Shown: positions 1-8,600, counted from the stretch's first letter. The stretch: DNA of 35,822 nucleotides from Oscillospiraceae bacterium (GCA_031282245.1 JAITEB010000022.1:1-35822); one strand, 5' to 3'. The notes: a model not told the origin generated them from the sequence alone. Numbers and translations: made by a program.

Positions 1-13
1 AAAGGACCTAAAA

Positions 14-274
14 ATGCAAGTTCCGTTTGTTCTGGTTGAGAAAAGTGAGCATGGCAATAAACTGGTATATATTGCCGATTTTGTCTATCAAGATCAGGAT
101 GGTGAGCTTGACGATAATGACGAGGTGATTTTGAAGCCCTCTGTGTCGCTTCCGGTCGCGCAACTGGCCGTTGCGACGGCCCTGCAGGCCCATATTTCGG
201 AGGTCAATGCGGCTTGGGATGTTTCCAAACTCCAGCAAATTCCAATTTTCGGAGATGAAATTTTCGGGGTTTGA
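14..274 (+). CDS. Hypothetical 86-aa protein at the edge of a putative integrated element
   Basis: I do not recognise the family. The ATG at 14 has an AAAGGA ribosome-binding site at about 2-6, well spaced. The product is acidic in its first half, with a QDQDGELDDNDE-like stretch around residues 26-37. It has no membrane segment, signal peptide or cysteine pair, so it is probably cytosolic. Its stop codon falls inside a 27-bp match to a tRNA-Arg 3' end (266-292), so the last codons are supplied by what looks like an attachment site. That makes it a candidate for the last gene of a prophage, satellite or other integrative element lying left of the window. The function cannot be inferred from the sequence, and homologues in phages would settle its origin. 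Confidence 0.55.
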   Translation: MQVPFVLVEKSEHGNKLVYIADFVYQDQDGELDDNDEVILKPSVSLPVAQLAVATALQAHISEVNAAWDVSKLQQIPIFGDEIFGV

Positions 275-292
275 ATCCCTCAGGGCGCGCCA
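266..292 (+). other. tRNA-Arg 3'-end fragment, probable attachment (att) site
   Basis: These 27 bases read as the T-arm, the 3' acceptor strand AGGGCGC, discriminator G and CCA of a tRNA whose 5' acceptor strand would be GCGCCCT, as in bacterial tRNA-Arg genes. The T-loop reads TTTGAAT, where TTCGAAT is usual. No matching 5' half, D-arm or anticodon arm lies upstream; that space is the coding region 14-274. A 3' tRNA fragment with no 5' half is the classic trace of tyrosine-recombinase integration into a tRNA gene. A 7+1+7-bp inverted repeat (293-307) starts at the base after the CCA. Confidence 0.6.
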
Positions 293-325
293 AAAACGAC
301 TCGTTTTGAGTTAACCTATGATATG

Positions 326-355
326 AAAACCCCCCAGTTTTACCGGGGGGTTTTT
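326..355. terminator. Intrinsic terminator between the att site and rpsD
   Basis: AAAACCCCCC (326-335) pairs with GGGGGGTTTT (345-354) around a short loop and runs into a T tract on the plus strand. It would end transcription coming from the left (originally perhaps the tRNA-Arg transcript). Read on the minus strand, it lies 42 bases past the rpsD stop and also ends in a short T run, so it may work both ways. Confidence 0.85.
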
Positions 356-396
356 ATTTATACTACGCAGAGGGCTTTAAAAAAATACAGCTTATA

Positions 397-990
397 TTAC
401 TTAGAATAAAGCTCAACGATTTGGCGCTCCTCGACAGGAACGTCAATTTCCTCGCGCAAAGGCAGCGAGAGAACCTTTCCCTTGAGGTTGTCACGGTCGG
501 ACTGCAGCCAAGACGGAATGATCTGGCGGTGAGTTTCCTCTACGACAAGCTTGAAATGGCTGGAAGAGCGCGAAGCTTCGCGGATCTCGACAACATCCCC
601 GACCTTAACTGCGTAAGACGGAATGTTAACCTTCCTGCCGTTAACGGAGACGTGGCTGTGCGAGACGATCTGCCGGGCCTCCTTGCGGGTGCGCGCAAAA
701 CCAAGGCGGAAAATAACGTTGTCAAGCCTTCTCTCAAGAAGACTGAGCAAGTTTTCGCCCGTCATGCCGTGCATTTTGCTTGCCTTTAAATAAGTGTTGT
801 GGAACTGCCTTTCCAAAACGCCGTAGATAAACTTTGCCTTTTGTTTTTCGCGGAGCTGTAAGCCGTACTCGCTCACTTTTCTTCTTTCGTTGACCTTTCT
901 TCTGGAGGGCTTTTTCGCCAAGCCCAGAACCGACGGTTCAATGCCCAATTCACGGCAGCGCTTGACAGCCGGCGTAAAGTCTCTTGCCAT
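397..990 (-). CDS. rpsD: 30S ribosomal protein S4
   Basis: S4 is a primary 16S rRNA-binding protein that nucleates assembly of the 30S body. The 197-aa product has the S4 N-terminal domain, then the S4 RNA-binding fold around residues 88-150 with the signature LERRLDNVIFRLGFA and RKEARQIVSHSHVSVNG. It is the zinc-free form: the paired N-terminal cysteines of C+ S4 proteins are absent, and only one Cys (CRELG) remains there. The MARDFTPAVKRCRELGIEP-type start is typical of Ruminococcaceae-like clostridia. The ATG at 990 is chosen over an in-frame upstream start at 1017 because it has GGGGAAAG just upstream and matches the family N-terminus. The gene is monocistronic, with its own promoter (1144-1172) and a structured leader consistent with S4 autoregulation as in other Firmicutes. 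Confidence 0.97.
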   Translation of the reverse strand: MARDFTPAVKRCRELGIEPSVLGLAKKPSRRKVNERRKVSEYGLQLREKQKAKFIYGVLERQFHNTYLKASKMHGMTGENLLSLLERRLDNVIFRLGFARTRKEARQIVSHSHVSVNGRKVNIPSYAVKVGDVVEIREASRSSSHFKLVVEETHRQIIPSWLQSDRDNLKGKVLSLPLREEIDVPVEERQIVELYSK

Positions 991-1024
991 TTTCTTTCCC
1001 CTTTCAAGTAAAAGCAAAAAAATT

Positions 1025-1069
1025 GAAACATAGCCTTTTGCTTTTCCTGAAAGCGGAAAAGGCTGTTTC
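1025..1069 (-). promoter_or_regulatory. Structured rpsD leader with two competing hairpins
   Basis: On the minus strand, GAAACAGCCTTTT can pair with AAAAGGCT-AT-GTTTC, a 13-bp stem with a 2-nt bulge that spans 1025-1069. A shorter exclusive hairpin, CTTTTCC/GGAAAAG with a 7-nt loop, occupies 1041-1061 and shares bases 1057-1061 and neighbours. No U tract follows, so it is not a simple terminator. It sits about 35 nt before the start codon, where S4-binding autoregulatory structures occur in Firmicutes. The S4 role is inferred from position. Confidence 0.5.
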
Positions 1070-1143
1070 CTGAAAAAATAAAAAATAATAAAAATTAAAC
1101 ATGCCGACAGCGCATATTTATAACATTATAATGCGACTAAAAC

Positions 1144-1172
1144 ATATTAGCAGAATAAAAGAGCGCTGTCAA
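1144..1172 (-). promoter_or_regulatory. Sigma-A promoter of rpsD
   Basis: On the minus strand TTGACA (1172-1167) is followed by a 17-bp spacer and TAATAT (1149-1144). Transcription would start near 1137, giving a leader of about 145 nt before the rpsD start at 990. Confidence 0.85.
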
Positions 1173-1235
1173 GGGGCCTGGATGAAATTTATATTGATAA
1201 TTTATGAAAATGCGATTTATCCGGCGTTTTTTTTC

Positions 1236-2096
1236 TTATGCCGGCGCAAGCGCGGATTTGTCCGTGCGTACATAGTGGAAAATATATTGCTGGGCGATTC
1301 CCGCGAAATCTTTCGCGCAGTCCGGCAGACCGCCGGGAAAAAGTTCTGCCATCGCCCGCTTCATCCACACGTCGACAGGGAAAGCCTCCAGGCGCTGAAA
1401 GCCGTATAAAAGCGCGCACTCGGCCACTTTCGGGCCGACGCCTTTTATTTTCATAAGCGTCTGGCGGGCCTCGTCAATGGGCGCCGCGGCAATCCCGGAC
1501 AGGCTGACCTCCCCGGAGGCGGCTTTTCGCGCCGCGTCTGTAACGTATTTGTCACGGAAACCGCAGCGCAGCGGGGCAAGATCCTCCGGCTCATGTGCGG
1601 CGAGCTTTTCTGCGGAAGGGAACGAAAATTCCCCCGGGGCTTCCGGCAGTTCGTCGCCGAAATTTTCGCACAGGCGCCGGATTATGCCCTGAATGCGCCT
1701 GACGTTGTTGTTCTGCGACAGAATAAAAGAGCACAGCGCCTCCCAAGGTTCCTGCTTCAGGATATGTATCCCCGGGGCATATTTTATGGCCTGCGCAAGT
1801 GTTTTGTCCCGGGACATGCGCGACTTTATGGCGGCATAGTCGCGGTCGAAATCAAAAAACGGCCTGATTAAAGATTCAAACTCGCTCAAATCTGAGTTAT
1901 AAAACAAAAGCCGTTCGTCTTTTTGTTCCGCCCAGATCAGTTTTTGCCCGGCGACGCCTTTATATGACCCGTCCGGCTGACGGAAAAACCGAAAGCACTG
2001 CCCGCAGTCCAGCGTGTCCGCAAGGGAAAAGCCCGTCTTGCCGCCGAAATCTGAAAGCTCGACAGTCCGGCTGTTTTCGTGAAAATAAACCCGCAT
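1236..2096 (-). CDS. ogg: 8-oxoguanine DNA glycosylase/AP lyase, OGG1 type
   Basis: The enzyme excises 8-oxoguanine from DNA as the first step of base-excision repair. The 286-aa product has an N-terminal OGG-N-like part (residues 1-110; LADTLDCGQCFRF), followed by the helix-hairpin-helix glycosylase domain. The visible signatures are SQNNNVRRI (cf. SSNNNIARI of OGG1), the hairpin KIKGVGPKVAECALL with the presumed catalytic Lys in GPKVAEC, and FPVDVWMKR with the conserved Asp. The lysine makes it a bifunctional glycosylase/lyase by family knowledge. The start at 2096 is preferred to the in-frame ATG at 2111 because GGAGG (2107-2103) lies 6 nt upstream of it. A clear promoter (2123-2151) precedes it. 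It ends just upstream of the rpsD promoter, with no clear terminator between. Confidence 0.9.
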   Translation of the reverse strand: MRVYFHENSRTVELSDFGGKTGFSLADTLDCGQCFRFFRQPDGSYKGVAGQKLIWAEQKDERLLFYNSDLSEFESLIRPFFDFDRDYAAIKSRMSRDKTLAQAIKYAPGIHILKQEPWEALCSFILSQNNNVRRIQGIIRRLCENFGDELPEAPGEFSFPSAEKLAAHEPEDLAPLRCGFRDKYVTDAARKAASGEVSLSGIAAAPIDEARQTLMKIKGVGPKVAECALLYGFQRLEAFPVDVWMKRAMAELFPGGLPDCAKDFAGIAQQYIFHYVRTDKSALAPA

Positions 2097-2122
2097 GTGC
2101 GCCCTCCGCAAATTTTTAGATA

Positions 2123-2151
2123 ATTATATCATATATTTTTTTAAAACGCAA
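2123..2151 (-). promoter_or_regulatory. Sigma-A promoter of ogg
   Basis: On the minus strand TTGCGT (2151-2146), a 17-bp spacer and TATAAT (2128-2123) lie about 27 nt upstream of the ogg start, leaving a very short leader that carries the GGAGG site. Confidence 0.75.
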
Positions 2152-2236
2152 AGGCGCATTTTATTGCAGCCGCGCGCATATAATTATAAAAAAGCGTAAA
2201 TATCAAATTCAATTGCAGGGAGTGACCGAGCTTTAT

Positions 2237-2506
2237 ATGATAATGAGTTTCAGCGATTTAAGCCGCAAAGACGTAATCCGCATAAAGGACGGGGCAAGGC
2301 TGGGCGCCGTGGGCGATTTGATTATAGATACGGCGGGCTGCAGAATAGTTTCCCTTGTGATTCCGGGGCGGCGGAAGCTTTTCGGCCTTCTTGACAAAGA
2401 GGAGGATATTATTATCTCCTGGGACGAAATAAATATTATCGGCGAAGACGCTGTTTTAGTAAATTTTGACAGGCGCTCCGACGGCAGGAACAGAGGATGC
2501 AACTAA
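2237..2506 (+). CDS. PRC-barrel protein, YlmC/YmxH family
   Basis: A small (about 89 aa) PRC-barrel protein of the group common in spore-forming Firmicutes (YlmC/YmxH). SFSDLSRKDVIRI, DGARLGAVGDL and IVSLVIPG match the family pattern of a short beta-barrel with a GxxLGxVxD-like turn. YlmC-type proteins are linked to sporulation by their distribution, but the molecular function is unsettled. The start is uncertain: ATGs at 2237 and 2243 are both in frame, with AGGGAG at 2217-2222 rather far upstream, and a TTG at 2213 is also open. The family N-terminus corresponds to the Met at 2243. It is divergent from ogg and appears monocistronic. It has no membrane segment, so it is probably cytosolic. 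Confidence 0.8.
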   Translation: MIMSFSDLSRKDVIRIKDGARLGAVGDLIIDTAGCRIVSLVIPGRRKLFGLLDKEEDIIISWDEINIIGEDAVLVNFDRRSDGRNRGCN

Positions 2507-2925
2507 TCTCGAACAAAAAGCATGCGGAGCTTCTTAATCCAATTTGTAAAAAAAATTTTTATTAACGGCCGGCTTATTGCCTGGCGGATTCGGGCATAGT
2601 CTGCAATAGCTTATTAAAGCCCGGCTTTCGACAATTTAAATTTCCTGTCACCCAAATGTAAACTTCAGGCGCGCCGGCCTGCCGCATAAAAATAATTTAC
2701 AACGTTTGAAACCGTCAAAAATTACCGCGCTTGATTATATCTATGTTTGCGCTGGGCAACGGGACTTTAAACCGCGAATAATTCTATTTTAGTTTTTTGA
2801 AGTTTGTCATAAAAGCGTAACCCATTCCGCAATTGGAATAATTTGATATATATCAAAATTAACTAATTAAAAGCTTAGAAAACATATAAAAATTGCACAG
2901 TAACCATATGTAATCGAAATTTAAT
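2507..2925. other. Non-coding AT-rich stretch with two adjacent inverted repeats
   Basis: There is no supported gene in these roughly 420 bases. The only structures are two neighbouring dyads: ATTCC-N6-GGAAT (2824-2839) and the perfect 16-bp palindrome TTTGATATATATCAAA (2842-2857). They lie 70-100 bp upstream of the promoter at 2926 and could be an operator. A 25-codon ORF from 2521 lacks a ribosome-binding site and was not accepted. No terminator was recognised after 2506. Confidence 0.5.
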
Positions 2926-2954
2926 TTGAACTATTGACGCTTTTGTGTTAAAAT
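2926..2954 (+). promoter_or_regulatory. Extended -10 promoter for the small membrane protein gene
   Basis: TTGAAC (2926-2931), a 17-bp spacer and TAAAAT (2949-2954), with TG one base upstream of the -10 (extended -10). The predicted transcript starts near 2961. That is only a few bases before the ATG at 2975, which favours the downstream TTG start at 3017. Confidence 0.6.
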
Positions 2955-3016
2955 AAATCTTGCAAAGGAAATATATGCGACGTTTAGGATATAAAATACA
3001 AGAAGAGGTGTGGCGT

Positions 3017-3223
3017 TTGAGTAGCTTGTTAAAAAAAGCAGTCGCCTTTATCGCTGTTATAGCGGTTTTAATTTTCATGGTCGTGCTGGCCGTGAAGATG
3101 GATCTTTGGTTTGCAGCCGCCGGAATTTCCGCCCTTGCTTTCGCCGGCATCATATGCGGGATGTCTTTGCTTCTTTTTGCCAACAAAAAACAGAACCTTG
3201 AGGTCAATAAAAATCAAACTTAA
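3017..3223 (+). CDS. Small two-helix membrane protein
   Basis: I do not recognise a named family. The product is about 68 aa: a short basic N-terminus (SSLLKKA), a hydrophobic helix at residues 7-26, a short loop (KMDLW), a second helix at about 32-54, and a charged tail (KKQNLEVNKNQT). This is a helical hairpin in the membrane with both ends probably inside. The TTG at 3017 is preferred because GAAGAGGTG ends 6 nt upstream; the ATG at 2975 (AAAGGAA upstream) would add 14 residues. It has its own promoter and is followed by a strong terminator, so it is a separate unit from the large operon downstream. Confidence 0.65.
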   Translation: MSSLLKKAVAFIAVIAVLIFMVVLAVKMDLWFAAAGISALAFAGIICGMSLLLFANKKQNLEVNKNQT

Positions 3224-3250
3224 AGTCATTTTGTTTCTCTCCTTTTTTAG

Positions 3251-3286
3251 TGCCTGCCACAGTTGCTGTGGCGGGTAATTTTTTTA
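3251..3286 (+). terminator. Intrinsic terminator
   Basis: GCCACAG-TTG-CTGTGGC (3255-3271) is extended outward by GCCT/GGGT-type pairs to about 11-12 bp, and is followed by AA and seven T. It insulates the small membrane protein gene from the operon promoter that follows. Confidence 0.9.
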
Positions 3287-3336
3287 TTATTAAATATAAT
3301 TCGCAGTTTGATTATTTTGCTTTTTCTTCAAAATAG

Positions 3337-3366
3337 TTGACTGTTCTGATAAAAATAATGTATAAT
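3337..3366 (+). promoter_or_regulatory. Sigma-A promoter of the vWA-tubulin-GTPase operon
   Basis: TTGACT (3337-3342), an 18-bp spacer and TATAAT (3361-3366). The transcript would start near 3373, leaving about 120 nt of AT-rich leader before the TTG start at 3493. No riboswitch fold is recognised in that leader. This is the only strong promoter I see for the following 17 kb. Confidence 0.75.
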
Positions 3367-3492
3367 TACAAAAGAATATTTTCGGGCAAATGATTTTTTT
3401 ACAGGAATTTTATAAAAATAATTTGTACTTTTATTTGGCAAATCAGGCGGATTTATTTTCTGGATATTATATTGTCAAGGAGGTTTACTTAT

Positions 3493-5535
3493 TTGAAAAT
3501 AAAATTAATTCCCGCCGTTTTTATGGCGGCGCTTATGCTGATTGCCTTGGCCAGCCCTTTTTATAGCGCCGAGGATCCGGATTCCGGCAACAAATTTAAT
3601 ATTGTTCTGGTGACCGACGCAAGCGGCTCCATGAATAACACCGACGGAAGCGGCCTGCGCTATGAGGCTATCGGCAGGTTTATCGGGATTTTGGCGAACG
3701 ACGGCAATATGCTGGGAAGCGTCGTTTTCAGCGACGAGGTGAAGTCCGGCGGCGAACTGCGCGAAGTTCAGAGCAAGGCCGACAGAGAGTATATATTACA
3801 AAATATAAAAAATGTGGGGGTCGGAGGGTACACAAATATCGGCGCGGCGCTGGAAACCGCAATCGACATGCTGGACAGGGGCAAAAACGACAGCCTTCCC
3901 TCTATCATTTTGTTTTTGACCGACGGCAAAAGCGAGCTTGGCAGCGACGACGCTTTGAAGCGTTCGCTTGAGCAAAAGGCCGATGCAATCGAAAGCGCCC
4001 GGCAAAAGGGCTATACGATTCATACAATATGCCTGAACGCGGACGGTAACGCCGACCCCGCGGAACTGCGGCAGATTGCCAGCGCCGCAGGGGGCTACTT
4101 TGAGGAAATCAAAACCGCAAACGACCTGGAAAAAGTTTTCGATACTTTTTATGAGATTATTTACAAAGGCTCGACAATAGAGCCGGGCGATGAGCGCCAG
4201 ATCCCCGACGGCGGCGTTCTTGAAGTTCCTTTCAGCGTTGACAGGCTGGGCACCGCCGAGATTAATATTATTCTTAAGGGGAACGTCAGGGAGTACCGGC
4301 TTGTTGACCCGGAGCGGAAAGAGTACGGCTATAATGATTTGCAGGGGATGGCTTTTGAAACGGAAAATTCAGTCATTATAAAAATCGTGAACCCTGTTGG
4401 CGGCGAGTGGCGGCTTTTTGCGGAGGGCATTCCCCGCTCCAACGTCACTATTGACTTTATTTACAACTCAAATATAAGCATGGGCTTTTCGGCCGAACCC
4501 GAAAGCGACAGCTATAAAGTCGGCGATCAGATTTCCGCGGCGGCTTTTCTGGCTGAAAACGGCGTGCCTATAGAAGCCTCAAAATACGACGGCTACAGCG
4601 CCGAACTTATTGTAAAGGATTCCAGCGGCGGCGAAAGCGCCTATCCCATGCAGATCGGCGGCAATGGCTTTATATACGCATACACGCTCGACGCCTACGG
4701 CACCTTTGAGCTGAGCGCCAGAATCTACGGCCGGGGCTATGAGGAACGCGGCGGGAGCTTTTTTGCAAACGTCGGCAACACGCCTCCGAAGGCAAATCAG
4801 GATCTGGAACGGCATGTCAACCTTTGGCCGTTTAAAGACAACTCCGCGGTTATAGATTTAAGCCCCGCCGCAAGCGACGATGAGGACGCGGTTTTGAGCT
4901 ACGGCGTTATTTCCAGCGCTTTCAACCCGGACGAGTACAGCATTGACGGCTCAAGGCTGCTTATCAAAAGCTACAGCCTGTCTAAAGGCTCTTTTGAGAT
5001 AAGCGCGACGGACTCTCAGGGCGCAAGCTGCAGCTTTAACGTCCTGATTACAACGACTAATATCGGGCTTTGGGCTTCTGTCGGGCTTGGCGCGCTTATT
5101 TTAACCGCTGCGGGCGTTCTTGTCCTTTTGGCTTATCTTGCTTCAAGAAAGCGTTTCCGGGGCGTGATCTCAATTGTTATGTTCGACGATGAAAGCGGCG
5201 CCTACGAAATGCGCACAAAACGCCCCAGCCGGGGCGCGATAGCTCTTTCAAGCTTCGGCTTTGGGCGCAACTCCACCAAAATAGATATGAAAAAATGCAA
5301 GTTCCACGCGACCGGCAAGAAGTTTATCAGGTTCACCTCGCCAAAACCGCTTTATACTCCGCGGGGGCTCAAAAAAGAATACCAGATTGAGGGCAACGGC
5401 ATTGACGAAGCGACCATCAGCGCCAGCCGGGAAGCTTCCAGCGGTTTCCGGGTGACTTTCACAAGCGAGCTGCCAGAAAGAGCCGGCAGGGGATATGGCG
5501 GCGGGCGTTCTTACAAAGACAGACGCAGACGTTAG
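3493..5535 (+). CDS. Secreted, membrane-anchored von Willebrand A (vWA) domain protein
   Basis: First gene of the operon, 680 aa. A signal peptide (residues 1-26, ending near FYSA) leads to a vWA domain at about 36-230. The MIDAS residues are visible: DASGS at 42-46, the Thr of GGYTNIGAAL near 114, and the Asp of FLTDGKSE near 142. This is a metal-dependent ligand-binding fold. Beta-rich Ig/cadherin-like segments follow (about 235-515, with a DDEDAVLSYGVIS-like part). A single membrane helix at about 523-548 then leads to a basic cytoplasmic tail of about 130 residues, ending in a Gly/Arg-rich stretch. The TTG at 3493 is chosen because AAGGAGG (3477-3483) lies 9 nt upstream; the TTG at 3472 is upstream of that site. 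The vWA domain should face outward, with the tail positioned to contact the tubulin or GTPase inside. The ligand is unknown. Confidence 0.85.
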   Translation: MKIKLIPAVFMAALMLIALASPFYSAEDPDSGNKFNIVLVTDASGSMNNTDGSGLRYEAIGRFIGILANDGNMLGSVVFSDEVKSGGELREVQSKADREYILQNIKNVGVGGYTNIGAALETAIDMLDRGKNDSLPSIILFLTDGKSELGSDDALKRSLEQKADAIESARQKGYTIHTICLNADGNADPAELRQIASAAGGYFEEIKTANDLEKVFDTFYEIIYKGSTIEPGDERQIPDGGVLEVPFSVDRLGTAEINIILKGNVREYRLVDPERKEYGYNDLQGMAFETENSVIIKIVNPVGGEWRLFAEGIPRSNVTIDFIYNSNISMGFSAEPESDSYKVGDQISAAAFLAENGVPIEASKYDGYSAELIVKDSSGGESAYPMQIGGNGFIYAYTLDAYGTFELSARIYGRGYEERGGSFFANVGNTPPKANQDLERHVNLWPFKDNSAVIDLSPAASDDEDAVLSYGVISSAFNPDEYSIDGSRLLIKSYSLSKGSFEISATDSQGASCSFNVLITTTNIGLWASVGLGALILTAAGVLVLLAYLASRKRFRGVISIVMFDDESGAYEMRTKRPSRGAIALSSFGFGRNSTKIDMKKCKFHATGKKFIRFTSPKPLYTPRGLKKEYQIEGNGIDEATISASREASSGFRVTFTSELPERAGRGYGGGRSYKDRRRR

Positions 5536-5628
5536 GCCTGAGGGGGGACAGGCGATGCTCCTGCCAAAAACGCAAAAAAGCACGCAATAACGCGTTCTGC
5601 AAAAATATTTTTATAATAAGGAGAAAAA

Positions 5629-5649
5629 ATGTATTATGGCCGTATATAA
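5629..5649 (+). other. Possible 6-codon upstream ORF overlapping the tubulin-like gene start
   Basis: AAGGAG (5618-5623) is 5 nt from an ATG at 5629 that opens MYYGRI-stop, ending at 5649. It is 12 nt from the ATG at 5636 that opens the 1113-codon tubulin gene in another frame. By spacing the decoy start is favoured. Whether it is translated is unknown. Confidence 0.3.
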
Positions 5650-8600
5650 CAAGCTCCTGTTGAGCAGCGAGGGAGGAATCATAAGCGCAAATCAGCGCTC
5701 GGATCAGGAAAACTGCGCCGTTGTGTGCATCGGCCTTGGCGGGACGGGCGTAAGCTGCCTGCGGACGCTTAAAGAAAAGGTCTATAACCGGCTTAATCCT
5801 GACGACAAAGAGGCCGCCGTGCCGAAATACCGGCACATCAAGTTTCTTGCGATTGATTCCGACAAAGCCAAAATGTCTAAGAGCAGCAGCATAGGCGAAA
5901 TAAATTTTCACGAGGAATTTTTTGATATATCTAATGATAATATAGTAGCGGCTTTTGAGGGTTCGGGCGAAATTTTGAACACTCAGCCGGAGTTTCAGAA
6001 CTGGCTGCGCAACAAAGAAATTACTGTGGACAGCGCAAAGTCCGGCGCGGGCGGCGTGCGCCAAGTTGGGCGCTTTTTGCTGATTGACCGTTCTAACTCT
6101 TTTATAGATAAAGTGAAAAAGCTTGTCAGTGACGCGGAGGGAGGGCTTATCAACCCGACGATATATATACACATTTTTTCCGGCATGAGCGGCGGAACCG
6201 GCGCCGGGGTTTTCTTGGATGTCTGCTATCTTACTCAATACGCTCTCTCGCAGCTTGGCAAAATCGGCAAGGCGCAGATTTTCGGCTATTTTTTCCTGCC
6301 GGATGTGAACCTTTCTCAAAAGGGTTTGAATTCTGAAGTTGAACGTTATATCAAAATGAACGGCTACGCCGCCATGAAAGAGCTTGATTACTGCATGAGC
6401 TTTCCCATAAACGGCGGCAAGTGGTCGCAGACTTACAAAGGCGGCATTCGTGTCGAATCAAGCGAACCGCCTGTCAATCTTTGCCATCTGATAACGGCGC
6501 AGACGGCTTCCGGGGATGTTATAGACGGCGCTTACACTTACGCCATGAACGTGGTCAGCGATTATATTATGGACTTTATTGTCAGGAACGAAGACAAAAA
6601 CACGATGGGCATTGAATCCCATATTTCTAATTATAACACCGCCACAAGGATGATTCATAAGAACCATGGCGCACGGTACGCCTATTGCGTGCTTGGCGCG
6701 GCAAACGCGCAAATCCCCCTTAAAGAAATCCTGACTTATCTTGCGTCGAAATTATTCGGCAAATTCGAGCCTGTTCGGGATAAACTGCCAACGCAGGGCG
6801 AAATTGATACGTTTATGACCCAGAACGCATTGACCTATCAACAGCTTTTGCAGGCTTTGAACAAAGGCGTCGACGGTTCTTTCCCGCCTTCCGGCTATAC
6901 TTACGGAGAGATCCGCGACGAGGGCAACAGCCGCATGGTCGAGTATTACACAAATCTGCTGGCCAAGCAGGAAGGCGTACTTGAGACGAACAAACGGGCC
7001 ATGCTTCACCCGCTGGAGGACTATGTCGACAACCCGGATTTAAGCTCGGTTATCTGCCGCGTTTTCCGCGCAACAAAGGCGGTTATGCACGATCCCGAGA
7101 AAGGCCCCTTCTTTGCGGCGAATATCCTGAGCAGTCCCAACAACGAGGACCTGATAAACAAGATCGACGGCTATATTACAGAGAACAATCAGCGCCTGGG
7201 GCAGGAGACTTTTAACAACCCCATGCGCAACGAAGAATATGAGCGCGCCCGGGGCAACTTTGAAGAGCACCCGCGCCAGAAGTATTTTGCGGAATACGAG
7301 TACAGGCTGAAGGCGCTTATCCAGAGCAATCTGGCAATCCGGCGCTATTCGCAGATGGATTTGATTTTAAAAAGCCTGAAAACTCAAATTACTGACCTTG
7401 CAAAGATTTATACGGACCCGTTCAGGCGCATTATGGAAACGCTGATAGAGACTTTTGCGTCCAACAGCGCCTATCTGCGGGACATTCCGCCGGTTGAGGA
7501 TAACTATGTATACAAGCTTATGACTATTGCGGATCTGCGCGAATCTCTTGACACAGTCGTCAACGACATGGATATAAACGGCCAGATTACGCGCTTTGCC
7601 GATCACATGCTGAGCCATCCTGAGGACTGGCAGACCGAGGACGAAAACAAAATTTCCAATTTGGTTATAAAATATTTCAACGCAATTTTCAGTGACTACA
7701 GCAGCAAGACTATCACCGATTATCTGAAAGTCAAGTACAGCACGGACAATCTCACCGTTTTGCAGGAGTATGTCAAGAATGATATAATGACCCGGCTGAA
7801 CGCGAAGGCCAGCCCGCTTTTTTGGACAAACGGCGCGATTTACAGCATTACCAGCACTCCCGTCGTCGGCTACTGTTCCGTGCCGTCCGCCTCCCCGGAA
7901 ATCGTCGGAGCGGCCGAGGATTTAATCCGCAGCACGTCCGCGGCCGAGCTTCAGCTCCGCAGGGTGAATTTTGCCGACAGAATCACTATGCTGCGCTGTC
8001 TGTGCGGCGTGCCGCTCTTTGGCTATCAGGGTTTAACCCAGTATGAAGAAGTCTATTCGGACGTCGAGGATTTTGTCGGGCGGCACATCTATGAAGGCAA
8101 GAACAACGGTAAAAATTTCTTTAATTTGCCTTCCCCGAAGCCCGTCGGCATTATCGAAAGAACCGCCGCGCACTATAAAGTAAAACAAGACGCCGAAAAA
8201 ATTATTGCGCTTTATAATAAGGCGGTCGAACTTGGCATAACGGACACTTATTCTGTAAAAGTGACCGGAAGCGAGTATGTCGACGCTATGATAAAAACCG
8301 GAGAGGCCGCTATTGCAAGCGGAGAACTTGTCCAGCTTCAAAAAGGTCTGAAGGAGCTTAACGAGAAGCTGGCTAATATGCAGTACAAGCTTCCGGTGAG
8401 CATTCTCAACGACGGCAACGGCGACGAACCCACCAAAGCGAGGGTAAGGCTTGACCATTTCGCCGCTTCGCCCAACCTGATAACGCTGGTTGAGGGCGAA
8501 ATCGCTAAAATAGAAAAAATCAACTCTCTTATAGAGACTATAAGAGCCATGATTATCGGCGACACCGACGTTGATAACTTCCAGGACGCGCTGTTTACGG

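Noticed and set aside
266-292. Complete tRNA-Arg gene
   Set aside because: Only the T-arm and 3' acceptor are present; no 5' acceptor, D-arm or anticodon arm is found upstream, so it is treated as an attachment-site fragment.
2521-2598. 25-codon plus-strand ORF in the 2507-2925 gap
   Set aside because: No ribosome-binding site or coding signal.
3373-3492. Riboswitch in the operon leader
   Set aside because: About 120 nt of AT-rich sequence shows no recognisable riboswitch core or terminator/antiterminator pair.
5459-6319. 286-codon minus-strand ORF across the vWA/tubulin junction
   Set aside because: It is the mirror of two well-supported plus-strand genes and their gap, has no ribosome-binding site and resembles no family.
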